The position numbers and the translations under genes were made by a program. A stretch of DNA of 6,094 bases from Bradyrhizobium sp. Lineage in GTDB: Bacteria > Pseudomonadota > Alphaproteobacteria > Rhizobiales > Xanthobacteraceae. Within the stretch, counting starts at the first letter, position 1. Each line of letters opens with the position of its first letter. A model generated the notes under the pieces. That model had not been told where the DNA came from and searched no databases. It saw nothing but the letters and a program-made list of their open reading frames with translations. Shown in pieces: positions 1 to 6,025 of this stretch. The stretch is taken from NCBI GenBank assembly GCA_025960445.1, contig JAICIT010000173.1:1-6094 (forward strand), written 5' to 3'.

Positions 1-295
1 CATGATCGAAAACGAGCGCTCGACTGCCATCAACCCCGGCGACGCCGTCGAGGAGAAGGTTTCGCTATCGGACCGCTTCGGCCTCTGGCTCGGTTTTCAC
101 CGCTGCAGCCAGGACGAATATCTCGCGATGGTGAAGGGATATTGCGGTCACTTCGGCATCAAGATCGCCGAGGAGGAACTTGAGCGCGAGGCCCTGGAAT
201 GGTCGACCACGCGCGGCTCGCGATCCGGCCGGGTGGCCTGGCAATTCACGCAGGAACTGGCCGGACGGCTGGGCGTAAGGCTCGCGCCGAAGTAG
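1..295 (+). CDS. DUF815-type AAA+ ATP-binding protein, C-terminal part (5' end outside window)
   Basis: This is the last 97 residues of a protein whose beginning lies left of the window. The ATG at 2-4 is probably an internal methionine: the residues after it (MIENERSTAINPGDAVEEKV) read as mid-domain sequence, and base 1 would be the last base of the preceding codon. The segment contains SDRFGLWLGF, then HRCSQDEYLAMV, and near the end RGSRSGRVAWQF. From family knowledge these are conserved C-terminal features of the DUF815/COG2607 predicted AAA+ ATPases; the Walker A and B motifs would be in the missing part. The cellular role of this family is not established to my knowledge. The gene ends in TAG and converges with the nlpD-like gene, with only 33 bases between the two stop codons and no obvious hairpin terminator there. 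Family assignment is by recall and fairly secure; function is unknown. Confidence 0.8.
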   Translation, partial: MIENERSTAINPGDAVEEKVSLSDRFGLWLGFHRCSQDEYLAMVKGYCGHFGIKIAEEELEREALEWSTTRGSRSGRVAWQFTQELAGRLGVRLAPK

Positions 296-328
296 CTACG
301 GTTTGCTTACGCTGCCGATCCGCGCAGT

Positions 329-1651
329 TCACGCGCCGTTGAGGAATTGAAGCGGGTCCACCGGGTTCGACCCCTTGCGGATCTCGAAGTGAAGCTGCGG
401 TGAACCCACCTCGCCCGACTGGCCTGACTTGGCAATGACCTGGCCGCGCTTGATGGTGTCGCCGCGCTTCACCAGCAGTTCACTCGCATGGGCATATGCG
501 GTGACGTAACCGTTGGCGTGGCGGATCAGGACGAGGTTGCCGTAACCCTTGAGCTCGTTTCCGGAATAGGCGACGACGCCATCTTCCGCCGCTTTCACGG
601 GCGTTCCCTCTGGCACCGCCAGATTGATGCCGTCGTTCGACTTGCCGTTGGTCTTTGCGCCGTAGCTGGTGATCACTTTGCCGCGCACAGGCCATCGGAA
701 GGTCGGCAATGCCCCCGTCGCTTCAGCCACTTTGCCGGGCGCCTCCACCGAAGGCTCATCCACCTTCGTGGTCGCCTGCGCCAATCGCACGCTTTGCGCG
801 GGAATGGGTGAAAGGGCGGCCATTTTCGTAGCCGGGGGCGCCAGGGTCTGGACCGGCTGAGCAACCGCGACCGCAGCCGCTACTGGCACAGACGCCGCGG
901 CGCTCCGTGCGCCGGGCACGGTCAATTTGGTGCCCACCTTGAGTTTCGCGTGGGGATCGAGACCGTTCAACCTTGCAAGCTCGGAAAGTGAAACGTGATT
1001 GCGATGGGCGATGCTGAGCAAGCCTTCGCCTGGATTGACGACGTGAACCGATGACGCCGCACTGGCAGCAGGCGGGGCGGCTACAACAGCGGCCACGGTT
1101 GACCGCGGGATGATCAGCTGCTGGCCCGGTGACAACGCGCGCGGACCCCGGTAGCCGTTGGCCTGAAGGATTGCGGCCGTCGAAACATTATAGCGGCGCG
1201 CCAGGATATCGATCGTGTCGGTGGTACCGACGATGACCCTGATGTCGCCGTGCGGCGCAACGCGCTCGGCCACGACCGGGCGGGCCGGCACAGTGCTGGT
1301 CGTCTCAACGCGGTGCGCGGGCGGAGCATAGGATGCGAGCCCGTGCCCTCCTCCGGACACGCCGCTGCTGACAATGGGACTGGATCGCGGTGCTGCGATC
1401 GGCGGCTGCAGCGCCCGCGACTGATATTGCGATTGCGGTCGGGAATATTGGGGAAGTTCGCGCCGTTCGATTGTGGGCGCCGGGACCGAGCCGGTGGCTT
1501 CAGATTGCGAGGCGAAAGGATTTGAAAAGCCATTTTGCGACATGCGCGTCGACATGTCGGCGCTGCAGCCCGCGAAGGCAAACGAGGTCAGCGCCAGTAA
1601 CGCGACGTGCGGTACGCGGCGCGAGCGCAGCAACTCGATGGTGCGGGACAT
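329..1651 (-). CDS. nlpD: NlpD/DipM-like lipoprotein: two LysM domains plus degenerate LytM (M23) domain
   Basis: The 440-residue envelope protein starts with a lipoprotein signal: basic residues at 9-12, a hydrophobic stretch at 16-27 and a lipobox FAGC with the lipidated cysteine at 29. Serine at +2 suggests outer-membrane sorting by the E. coli rule. After a Pro/Ser/Ala-rich linker come LysM 1 (about 138-183) and LysM 2 (about 203-246), both peptidoglycan-binding, then a second Ala/Pro-rich linker and a LytM/M23 fold (about 318-437). The M23 metal motif HxxxD is replaced by N339 and N343, and the HxH motif reads Q419-L-H421; only H388 (in YAHAS) and H421 remain. This matches the enzymatically dead LytM domain of E. 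coli NlpD, which activates an amidase for septal peptidoglycan splitting. An activator role is therefore inferred, not a hydrolase role. The gene lies 163 bases downstream of pcm on the same strand. The start is ATG with only a weak upstream GAGTGAG. Annotation pipelines are likely to call it an M23 metallopeptidase. Confidence 0.9.
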   Translation of the reverse strand: MSRTIELLRSRRVPHVALLALTSFAFAGCSADMSTRMSQNGFSNPFASQSEATGSVPAPTIERRELPQYSRPQSQYQSRALQPPIAAPRSSPIVSSGVSGGGHGLASYAPPAHRVETTSTVPARPVVAERVAPHGDIRVIVGTTDTIDILARRYNVSTAAILQANGYRGPRALSPGQQLIIPRSTVAAVVAAPPAASAASSVHVVNPGEGLLSIAHRNHVSLSELARLNGLDPHAKLKVGTKLTVPGARSAAASVPVAAAVAVAQPVQTLAPPATKMAALSPIPAQSVRLAQATTKVDEPSVEAPGKVAEATGALPTFRWPVRGKVITSYGAKTNGKSNDGINLAVPEGTPVKAAEDGVVAYSGNELKGYGNLVLIRHANGYVTAYAHASELLVKRGDTIKRGQVIAKSGQSGEVGSPQLHFEIRKGSNPVDPLQFLNGA

Positions 1652-1685
1652 GGTTACTCACTCGTACGCAACTAACTGGCTTTTG

Positions 1686-1708
1686 AGTAAACACCTCCCC
1701 AGTAAACA
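1686..1708. repeat. Direct repeat AGTAAACA x2, 15-bp period, upstream of nlpD
   Basis: AGTAAACA occurs at 1686-1693 and again at 1701-1708, separated by CCTCCCC. On the transcribed (minus) strand it reads TGTTTACT twice. The copies lie 35-57 bases upstream of the nlpD-like start codon, where an activator or repressor could bind. A related inverted copy GTTACTC lies at 1653-1659, next to the start codon. No regulator can be named from this. Confidence 0.4.
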
Positions 1709-1717
1709 AGCACTTAA
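1703..1717 (+). promoter_or_regulatory. Possible CtrA box (TAAA-N7-TTAACC) upstream of nlpD
   Basis: The plus strand reads TAAA-N7-TTAA followed by CC. The known alphaproteobacterial CtrA target is TTAA-N7-TTAA, often with C after the second half, so there is one mismatch. The site lies 52-66 bases upstream of the nlpD-like start, and cell-division and envelope genes are common CtrA targets in this class. One degenerate 8-base match in an AT-richer gap can occur by chance, so this is suggestive only. Confidence 0.3.
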
Positions 1718-1730
1718 CCCTGCGAAGTCC

Positions 1731-1743
1731 CTGCAATTTGCAG
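1731..1743. repeat. Short palindrome CTGCAA-T-TTGCAG in the pcm-nlpD gap
   Basis: Two perfect 6-base arms flank one central base. It lies in the 163-base gap between the pcm stop and the nlpD-like start, about 80 bases upstream of the latter. It could be an operator for a dimeric regulator. The loop is too short for an RNA hairpin and no T-run follows, so it is not a terminator. Confidence 0.3.
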
Positions 1744-1814
1744 CTGACCCGCCAATACGCCAAGCTGTCGAGGCCGACCAAAGGTGGTCGCCGAAGAGTG
1801 CGCGAGACCTGGCT

Positions 1815-2510
1815 TTAAAGCTCGCGAGCAATACCCGCCAGCGCCGGCACGAACCGCACGTCAACCAGCTCCTTGCGATCAAATCCGACATCCGTTCTGG
1901 TTACCCGGACCAGTCGTTGGATACCGTGACGCGGACCGACCGGAGCGATCAGGATGCCAGCCGGCTCGAGCCGCTCTGTGAGGGCGTCGGGAATTTGCTC
2001 CATCGCGGCGGTGATCAGGACACGGTCGAAAGTCCCGGCGTTCGCCGGCACGTCAAAGCCATCGCCCAGCAACACCTCGACATTATCGCAGCCGAGCTCC
2101 GTAAGCCGCGCCCGGGCACTGTCCGCGAGGGTCCGGTAGCGCTCGATCGTCAGCACATGACCGCAAAGCCGTGAAAGTATGGCGGCCTGGTAACCTGAGC
2201 CGGTGCCGATTTCGAGTACGCGGTGATGCCTACGAAGCTGCAACTGCTCTGTCATGTAGGCGACCACGAACGGCTGGCTGATGGTCTGCCCGCAATCAAT
2301 GCTCAAGGCACTGTCGCGGTAGGCGTCCGCGCGATCGGCCGGCTGGACGAACGCCTCGCGCGGCACCTCCTCCATGGCGCGCAGCACCGCCTGATCGCTG
2401 ATCCCGCGACGCCGAAGCGTGAGCTGAAACATCATCTTTTCCGGCGGATTTTGAACGGCGTCGCTCCCTCTAGTCGCATTTTCCAAGGAGGGCCTTGCAG
2501 TTTGATCCAA
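1815..2510 (-). CDS. pcm: Protein-L-isoaspartate O-methyltransferase
   Basis: This cytoplasmic enzyme uses S-adenosylmethionine to methylate isoaspartyl residues in aged proteins and so starts their repair. The 231-residue reading contains the family's TISQP substrate-side motif at 76-80, SAM motif [11 protein letters not shown] at 98-107, the acidic residue of TIER (E123) after the second strand, LLGDG at 147-151, and the motif II region FDRVLITAA at 161-169. The end [11 protein letters not shown] is typical of alphaproteobacterial members as I recall them. The start is uncertain. The longest frame begins with TTG at 2510, with a GAGG four bases upstream. The next in-frame ATG (2433-2435, residue 26) gives 206 residues and has GGAAAAG directly before it. 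The sequence [16 protein letters not shown] looks conserved across that ATG, which favours a start upstream of it. Gene order with surE and nlpD is the classical one; a divergent response-regulator gene separates it from surE. Confidence 0.93.
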   Translation of the reverse strand: MDQTARPSLENATRGSDAVQNPPEKMMFQLTLRRRGISDQAVLRAMEEVPREAFVQPADRADAYRDSALSIDCGQTISQPFVVAYMTEQLQLRRHHRVLEIGTGSGYQAAILSRLCGHVLTIERYRTLADSARARLTELGCDNVEVLLGDGFDVPANAGTFDRVLITAAMEQIPDALTERLEPAGILIAPVGPRHGIQRLVRVTRTDVGFDRKELVDVRFVPALAGIAREL

Positions 2511-2547
2511 AGCGCCTCGGGCAGAGAAAAGATTTTTGGCGAATCAA

Positions 2548-2565
2548 GGTTCCGGGCCCGGAACC
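2548..2565. repeat. Perfect 18-bp palindrome in the pcm/response-regulator divergent region
   Basis: GGTTCCGGGCCCGGAACC is its own reverse complement. The dyad is flanked by TCAAGG (2544-2549) and CCTTGA (2568-2573), which are also complementary, so an extended interrupted inverted repeat spans about 2544-2573. Each arm contains GGAAC, one per strand. The plus-strand copy is the -35 element of the EcfG-type promoter. It could bind a dimeric regulator, or simply be a by-product of opposed -35 elements. Confidence 0.7.
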
Positions 2566-2585
2566 CGCCTTGATACCTTGGCGTT
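2560..2585 (+). promoter_or_regulatory. EcfG-type general stress response promoter, GGAAC-N17-CGTT
   Basis: GGAAC at 2560-2564 and CGTT at 2582-2585 are separated by exactly 17 bases. This equals the published alphaproteobacterial EcfG consensus GGAAC-N16/17-CGTT. It points toward the response-regulator gene. Transcription would start near 2592 and leave a leader of about 115 bases before the ATG at 2707. The match is seen directly in the sequence; control by the PhyR-NepR-EcfG cascade is inferred. Confidence 0.75.
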
Positions 2586-2598
2586 GGGAGCCGGGCAA
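2570..2598 (-). promoter_or_regulatory. Possible housekeeping promoter for pcm, TTGCCC-N17-TATCAA
   Basis: On the minus strand TTGCCC (2593-2598) and TATCAA (2570-2575) each match four of six sigma-70 consensus positions, with the ideal 17-base spacer. Transcription would start near 2563, giving a leader of about 53 bases to the TTG start of pcm. The elements interleave with the opposing EcfG-type promoter, so RNA polymerase could not occupy both at once. A match this loose is weak evidence on its own. Confidence 0.35.
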
Positions 2599-2694
2599 TT
2601 GATCCTGCTTTGCGGCGCGCAATAGGGCGTGCTGCTTTATACGTTCACATTGCGCGGGCTCGCGTTTTTTGCGATCCTCCGATCCGGGACGGGC

Positions 2695-2699
2695 AAGGA
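2695..2699 (+). promoter_or_regulatory. Ribosome binding site AAGGA deciding the response-regulator start
   Basis: AAGGA lies 7 bases before the ATG at 2707. The upstream GTG at 2629 in the same frame has only AGGG two bases before it, which is too close. The 26 residues it would add do not resemble a receiver domain. The ATG at 2707 is therefore preferred. Confidence 0.8.
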
Positions 2700-2706
2700 C
2701 ACCATC

Positions 2707-3084
2707 ATGACTGCAGCGCGGCCGCCAGGCGGTTCTGTCTTCCTAGTTGAAGACGAGGTCATGATCAGGATGATGGTCGCCGACATGCTGGAGGAACTTG
2801 GCTACAGCATCGCGGCCGAGGCCGGCGAAATCAACGAGGCCATCAGGCTCGCCCAAAATACCGAGTTCGATCTGGCCATCCTCGACGTCAACGTCAACGG
2901 CAAGGTGATTTCGCCCGTTGCCGAGTTGATCCAGGCGCGCAACCGACCGTTTATTTTTGCGACCGGCTATGGCTCTTCCGGTCTTCCCGAAGAATACCGC
3001 GATCGTCCTGCGCTTCAGAAGCCATTCCAGCTTGAAACCTTGGCGCGCCTGATCGACAGCACGTTGAAGGGCGCAACGGTCTAG
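2707..3084 (+). CDS. Single-domain response regulator, FAT GUY family
   Basis: A 125-residue lone receiver domain with no output domain. The acidic pocket is E15-D16-E17 in VFLVEDE, the phospho-acceptor is D60 in LAILDVNVNG, the switch threonine is T86, and the invariant lysine is K105 in QKPF. The stretch PFIFATGYG (81-89) matches the PFxFATG signature of the FAT GUY single-domain regulators of alphaproteobacteria. Members such as Sphingomonas SdrG act with HWE/HisKA2-type kinases in the general stress response. Here it would probably receive phosphate from such a kinase and pass it on, or compete for it. No kinase lies in the window. The EcfG-type promoter upstream supports the stress role. 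The gene is divergent from pcm and ends 13 bases from the surE stop, tail to tail. It interrupts what is otherwise a same-strand surE-pcm-nlpD series, so it may be a later insertion. Confidence 0.9.
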   Translation: MTAARPPGGSVFLVEDEVMIRMMVADMLEELGYSIAAEAGEINEAIRLAQNTEFDLAILDVNVNGKVISPVAELIQARNRPFIFATGYGSSGLPEEYRDRPALQKPFQLETLARLIDSTLKGATV

Positions 3085-3097
3085 CGCGGCTTAGTTC

Positions 3098-3865
3098 CTA
3101 CTTCAGCGTGGCGGTCAGCGCTTCCGAAAACTCATCATCGGTTCGGTCGAGCCGTAGCGGAGTCACCGAGACATAACGCGCGCCGAGCGCCCAGAGGTCG
3201 GTGCCCTCGGCCGGCGCATCGGCCTGAGCCAGCCGCTCAAAACCAATCCAGAAGTATGGGTTGCCGCGACCATCGCGGCGCTGGTCGACCTTGAGAAATC
3301 CGAGATTGCGTTTGCCCTGCCGCGTGACGCGTACACCCGCGACTTCATCGGGTGCGCAGGCCGGAAAGTTAACGTTGATGACAGTGTTCTTCGGCACGCC
3401 GGCGTCGAGTACCTTGCGCAAGATCGTCGGCCCGAATTTCAGCGCTGTGTCCCACAGCGGTGCATTGCGGGTCTCCACGCTGAACTCCTGCGAGAGCGCA
3501 AACGACGGCAGTCCCAAGATCGTGCCTTCCAACGCGCCAGCGATGGTGCCGGAATAGACCACGTCCTCAGCGACGTTGCGGCCCTTGTTGACGCCCGACA
3601 GCACCAGATCCGGCATGGTGTCCCCGAGGATGTGACGGGCTCCCATGATCACGCAGTCGGTCGGCGTCCCACGGATCGCGAAATGACGCGGACCGACTTC
3701 GCGCAAACGCAAGGGATCATTCAGTGACAGCGAATGCGAAACGCCGGACTGATCCAGCTCCGGCGCCACCACCCACACATCATCGGACAGCGCACGCGCG
3801 ATCTGCTCGACGATCTTGAGACCGGGGGCGTGGACGCCATCGTCATTGGTGCAGAGAATTCGCAT
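3098..3865 (-). CDS. surE: 5'/3'-nucleotidase SurE
   Basis: SurE is a cytoplasmic, divalent-metal-dependent phosphatase that removes phosphate from nucleoside 5'- and 3'-monophosphates and is linked to stress survival. The 255-residue reading begins [10 protein letters not shown], with the metal-binding D8-D9. Further conserved elements are QSGVSHSL (39-46), GTPTDCV (67-73), SGVNKGRN (90-97, metal ligand N93) and [11 protein letters not shown] (104-114). Length and N-terminus agree with E. coli SurE (253 residues, MRILLSNDDG). The start at 3865 is chosen for this reason; an in-frame ATG at 3898 would add 11 residues not typical of the family. Ribosome binding is odd: AGG abuts the ATG directly and the nearest usable AAAGGA is about 12 bases away, because the initiation region is duplicated. 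The gene runs in the same direction as serS, pcm and nlpD. Confidence 0.95.
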   Translation of the reverse strand: MRILCTNDDGVHAPGLKIVEQIARALSDDVWVVAPELDQSGVSHSLSLNDPLRLREVGPRHFAIRGTPTDCVIMGARHILGDTMPDLVLSGVNKGRNVAEDVVYSGTIAGALEGTILGLPSFALSQEFSVETRNAPLWDTALKFGPTILRKVLDAGVPKNTVINVNFPACAPDEVAGVRVTRQGKRNLGFLKVDQRRDGRGNPYFWIGFERLAQADAPAEGTDLWALGARYVSVTPLRLDRTDDEFSEALTATLK

Positions 3866-3881
3866 CCTAAATTCGCATCCT
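3857..3881. repeat. Tandem duplication of the surE initiation site (12-bp unit, 13-bp period)
   Basis: AATTCGCATCCT occurs at 3857-3868 and 3870-3881 with one A between. On the coding strand this duplicates AGGATGCGAATT, which contains the surE start codon and its first three codons. The period of 13 puts the upstream ATG out of frame with surE. Confidence 0.9.
3867..3878 (-). other. Three-codon mini-ORF (Met-Arg-Ile-stop) ending one base before surE
   Basis: The upstream copy of the duplicated site reads ATG CGA ATT TAG on the minus strand. Its TAG (3867-3869) is followed by a single G and then the surE ATG at 3863-3865. It repeats the first three codons of surE. A ribosome that started here could stop and restart at surE, or initiation could be split between the two ATGs. 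There is no well-spaced Shine-Dalgarno sequence before the mini-ORF either. It may have no function. Confidence 0.4.
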
Positions 3882-3898
3882 TTGATTGCGCCGTTCAT

Positions 3899-4099
3899 TC
3901 CAGATCGGCCAGCGTCTCTTATCCCTCTCGCGTCCTTGAAGCAAACTTCCGGCAGTCATCGGAGCGTGTAGCGAAAAGAGAGCGCGGCCTCTTCGATTTC
4001 GGTCGGCTCATCAGCCAAGAGCAGAGACGCGCTTGAACGAACTGGATCCGGTGATCCGTTCCGCTCAATCACGCCTACTTTCAACCCGCTGCAACGCGC
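3899..4099. other. Intergenic region upstream of surE, no gene seen
   Basis: About 200 bases between the small ORF at 4100-4474 and the surE start region. No reading frame here looks like protein. On the minus strand TTGCTT followed by GATAAG-like sequence (about 3920-3945) could be a poor promoter for surE, but the match is too weak to call. A small dyad GGATC-CGGT-GATCC lies near 4044-4057. Confidence 0.5.
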
Positions 4100-4474
4100 T
4101 CACCGTCGGATGCGAACACGCCAGGGCCGAACGAATTTTGCCGGCCAGCTTTCGACGTGCAGTTCGAACTTTTGCGTCGCTGGCGCTGCGATTTCGCCGG
4201 CGTTTTGCTGTTCCGCAATTTCGTTCGAACTGGTTTCCGTTAATGGCGGAACGCTCCGCTCAAAAGCCGCGGCTTGCGGGGGTGATTCGGAAAAATGCTT
4301 GCGGGCGATCGCCAGTGCTTTGTCGAAATCCTCGGTATTCAGCCATGGCTCGGCGCGCACTTTCTCCGTTGCGTCATCCTCCCACAACCGCGACGCTTCG
4401 ATATCGAATGCGCTCTTCTGTTTTTGATTGCAGGCCTGAATGCCGAATCCCGTTACGGCCCATTGTCTGCCCAC
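4100..4474 (-). CDS. Unrecognised small acidic protein with missing or non-canonical start
   Basis: This frame on the serS/surE strand gives 124 residues from GTG at 4474 to TGA. I do not recognise the family. The first part (about 1-65) reads like a real folded domain, with aromatic and acidic residues well distributed (for example RLWEDDATEKVRAEPWLN and DFDKALAIARKHFSE). The C-terminal half is Ala/Glu/Pro-rich and looks disordered, ending in a basic tail. The GTG seems to be an internal valine: the codons before it give ADIYWVGRQWAVTG without a break, and AAGGA (4504-4508) with GGAG (4509-4512) lies 11 bases before an in-frame ATC at 4490-4492, where an ATG would be expected. The frame is closed by TAG a little further up. 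Codon use has more A/T-ending codons than the neighbours. It is either a real gene with a rare start, a gene that lost its start by a point change, or a sequencing error. Confidence 0.5.
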   Translation of the reverse strand: MGRQWAVTGFGIQACNQKQKSAFDIEASRLWEDDATEKVRAEPWLNTEDFDKALAIARKHFSESPPQAAAFERSVPPLTETSSNEIAEQQNAGEIAAPATQKFELHVESWPAKFVRPWRVRIRR

Positions 4475-4510
4475 CCAATAAATGTCCGCGATGCAGAGCC
4501 ACGTCCTTCT

Positions 4511-4581
4511 CCGGAAGCCGGCTGTCGCCTAATCCAAAAAGGAAGATACCGGGCAATCACGGCTTCGCAACCGGAAGCCGG
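4511..4581. repeat. Direct repeat CCGGAAGCCGG x2 in the gap after serS
   Basis: The 11-base word occurs at 4511-4521 and 4571-4581, 60 bases apart, between the serS stop and the small ORF. GGCTTC at 4561-4566 can also pair with GAAGCC at 4574-4579 across a 7-base loop just after serS. No function can be assigned. Confidence 0.55.
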
Positions 4582-4605
4582 ATTTCCCAGGCAAATCGTA
4601 GCGGA

Positions 4606-5973
4606 CTACCGGTCGCGCGCAATTGCCTTGAGGCCGCCCATATAGGGCTGCAACACGTCCGGCACCGCGATCGAGCCATCTTCCTGCTGATAGTTTTCCA
4701 TCACGGCAATCAGCGCCCGGCCCACCGCCGTGCCCGAACCGTTCAGTGTATGTACGAATCGCGGCTTGCCATCGGGCCCGCGATAGCGCGCGTCCATCCG
4801 TCGTGCCTGGAAATCTCCGCACACCGAGCAGCTCGAGATTTCCCTGAAAGCCCCGCCCTCGCCCTGGCCGGGCATCCAGACCTCGATGTCGTAGGTTTTC
4901 TGCGCCGAAAAACCCATGTCTCCCGCGCACAGCGTCATCACCCGGTAATGCAGATCGAGCTGCCGCAACACCTCCTCGGCGCACGCCAGCATTCGTTCGT
5001 GCTCGTCGCGGCTGGTCTCAGGCGTGGTGATCGAGACGAGTTCGACTTTCGTGAACTGATGCTGACGGATCATGCCGCGGGTGTCGCGTCCGGCGGCGCC
5101 AGCTTCGGCGCGAAAGCACGGCGTCAGCGCCGCAAAGCGCATCGGCAATTCCTTCTCGTCGCGAATGGATTCACGAACAAGGTTGGTCAGTGATACTTCG
5201 GCTGTGGGGATAAGTCCGAGGCGCTCGGTTCTTACTCTTTCAAGAAGCCCCGCTTTTCCCGTGGCGCTGTCGTTTTCATCAGCACCGGCGAGCAATTCAC
5301 CCTTCACGGTCCAGAACTGGTCGTCTTCAAATTTCGGCAGTTGGCCTGTTCCGAACATCACCTCGTTGCGTACCAGCAACGGCGGATTCACTTCCGTGTA
5401 GCCATGCTCGTTGCTGTGCAGGTCGATCATGAACTGTCCGATCGCGCGCTCCAGCCGGGCGAGACCTTTCTTGAGCACCACAAAACGCGCGCCGCTCAGC
5501 TTGGCCGCGGTCTCGAAGTCCATGAAGCCCAGGGCCGCCCCAAGGTCGTCATGCGCCTTCGGCGTGAACGCGTATTTGTTTTTGTCGCCAAACACGTGAC
5601 GTTGGACATTGCCGTGTTCGTCCGTGCCGTCGGGCACGTCCTCGAGCGGCAGGTTCGGAATGGCAGACAGCTTCGCGGCGAGCTCATCGTCGGCGGCCTT
5701 TGCCGCCAACTCGAGCTCCGGCATCGTGGTCTTGAGTTCAGCGACCTCGCCCATGAGCGCGGCGGCGCGTGCCTCGTCCTTTGCCTTCTTGGCCTCGCCG
5801 ATCTCCCGTGATGCCGCATTGCGCCGTGCTTGTGCCTGCTCGGATTTGAGGATCGCCGCACGTCGCTGTTCGTCGATCGCTAACAACGACGCGGACTGAG
5901 GCTCCAGTCCGCGCCGCCCCAAGCCGCGGTCGAAGGCCTCTGCATTATCGCGGATCCATTTGATATCGTGCAT
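4606..5973 (-). CDS. serS: Seryl-tRNA synthetase (class II)
   Basis: This essential cytoplasmic enzyme charges tRNA-Ser (and tRNA-Sec where present) with serine. The N-terminal region up to about residue 103 is the long charged, alanine-rich coiled coil that contacts the tRNA. Class II motif 1 is near [14 protein letters not shown] (191-204). The serine pocket TAE is at 257-259. Motif 2 runs from F287-R288-A289-E290 to about E311. ISSCS is at 379-383 and motif 3 [20 protein letters not shown] (410-429) carries the ATP-contacting R419. At 455 residues it is about 25 longer than the E. coli enzyme. The excess sits mainly at about 225-252, between DQFWT and LIPTAEV, as an acidic and then basic loop. 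The ATG at 5973 has AGGA (5982-5985) 8 bases upstream. The gene is first in the minus-strand series and leads toward surE. Confidence 0.97.
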   Translation of the reverse strand: MHDIKWIRDNAEAFDRGLGRRGLEPQSASLLAIDEQRRAAILKSEQAQARRNAASREIGEAKKAKDEARAAALMGEVAELKTTMPELELAAKAADDELAAKLSAIPNLPLEDVPDGTDEHGNVQRHVFGDKNKYAFTPKAHDDLGAALGFMDFETAAKLSGARFVVLKKGLARLERAIGQFMIDLHSNEHGYTEVNPPLLVRNEVMFGTGQLPKFEDDQFWTVKGELLAGADENDSATGKAGLLERVRTERLGLIPTAEVSLTNLVRESIRDEKELPMRFAALTPCFRAEAGAAGRDTRGMIRQHQFTKVELVSITTPETSRDEHERMLACAEEVLRQLDLHYRVMTLCAGDMGFSAQKTYDIEVWMPGQGEGGAFREISSCSVCGDFQARRMDARYRGPDGKPRFVHTLNGSGTAVGRALIAVMENYQQEDGSIAVPDVLQPYMGGLKAIARDR

Positions 5974-5981
5974 GGCCCCAT

Positions 5982-5985
5982 TCCT
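5982..5985 (-). promoter_or_regulatory. Shine-Dalgarno sequence AGGA of serS
   Basis: On the minus strand AGGA stands 8 bases before the ATG at 5973, which fixes the serS start. The resulting N-terminus [10 protein letters not shown] fits the family. Confidence 0.7.
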
Positions 5986-6025
5986 GCGTCAGGCCGCATT
6001 TATATCGGCCGTCCAGCGTTGTTGC

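Noticed and set aside
1473..2174. A 233-codon open frame on the plus strand across the nlpD-pcm gap
   Set aside because: It is antisense to both well-supported genes, has no ribosome binding site and shows no domain-like sequence.
2629..2706. N-terminal extension of the response regulator from GTG 2629
   Set aside because: The added residues are not part of a receiver domain, the start lacks a properly spaced ribosome binding site, and ATG 2707 has AAGGA at 7 bases.
3734..4036. A 100-codon plus-strand frame over the surE 5' end
   Set aside because: It is antisense to conserved surE codons for half its length and shows no protein-like features in the rest.
4036..4062. Minus-strand GGAAC-N18-CGTT toward surE, resembling an EcfG promoter
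   Set aside because: The spacer is 18 bases, outside the accepted 16-17, and the site is about 170 bases from surE. A chance match is likely.
4561..4579. Hairpin GGCTTC-N7-GAAGCC after serS as a terminator
   Set aside because: The stem is only 6 bp, and the T-rich stretch on the minus strand comes about 18 bases later, which is too far for intrinsic termination.
4033..5193. A 386-codon open frame on the plus strand
   Set aside because: It runs antisense through most of the second half of serS and the small ORF. Its translation is rich in Arg/His/Ala with no recognisable motif, as expected for a shadow in GC-rich DNA.
5341..5811. A 156-codon open frame on the plus strand inside serS
   Set aside because: It is fully antisense to the conserved serS coding region and its residues mirror the serS codons.
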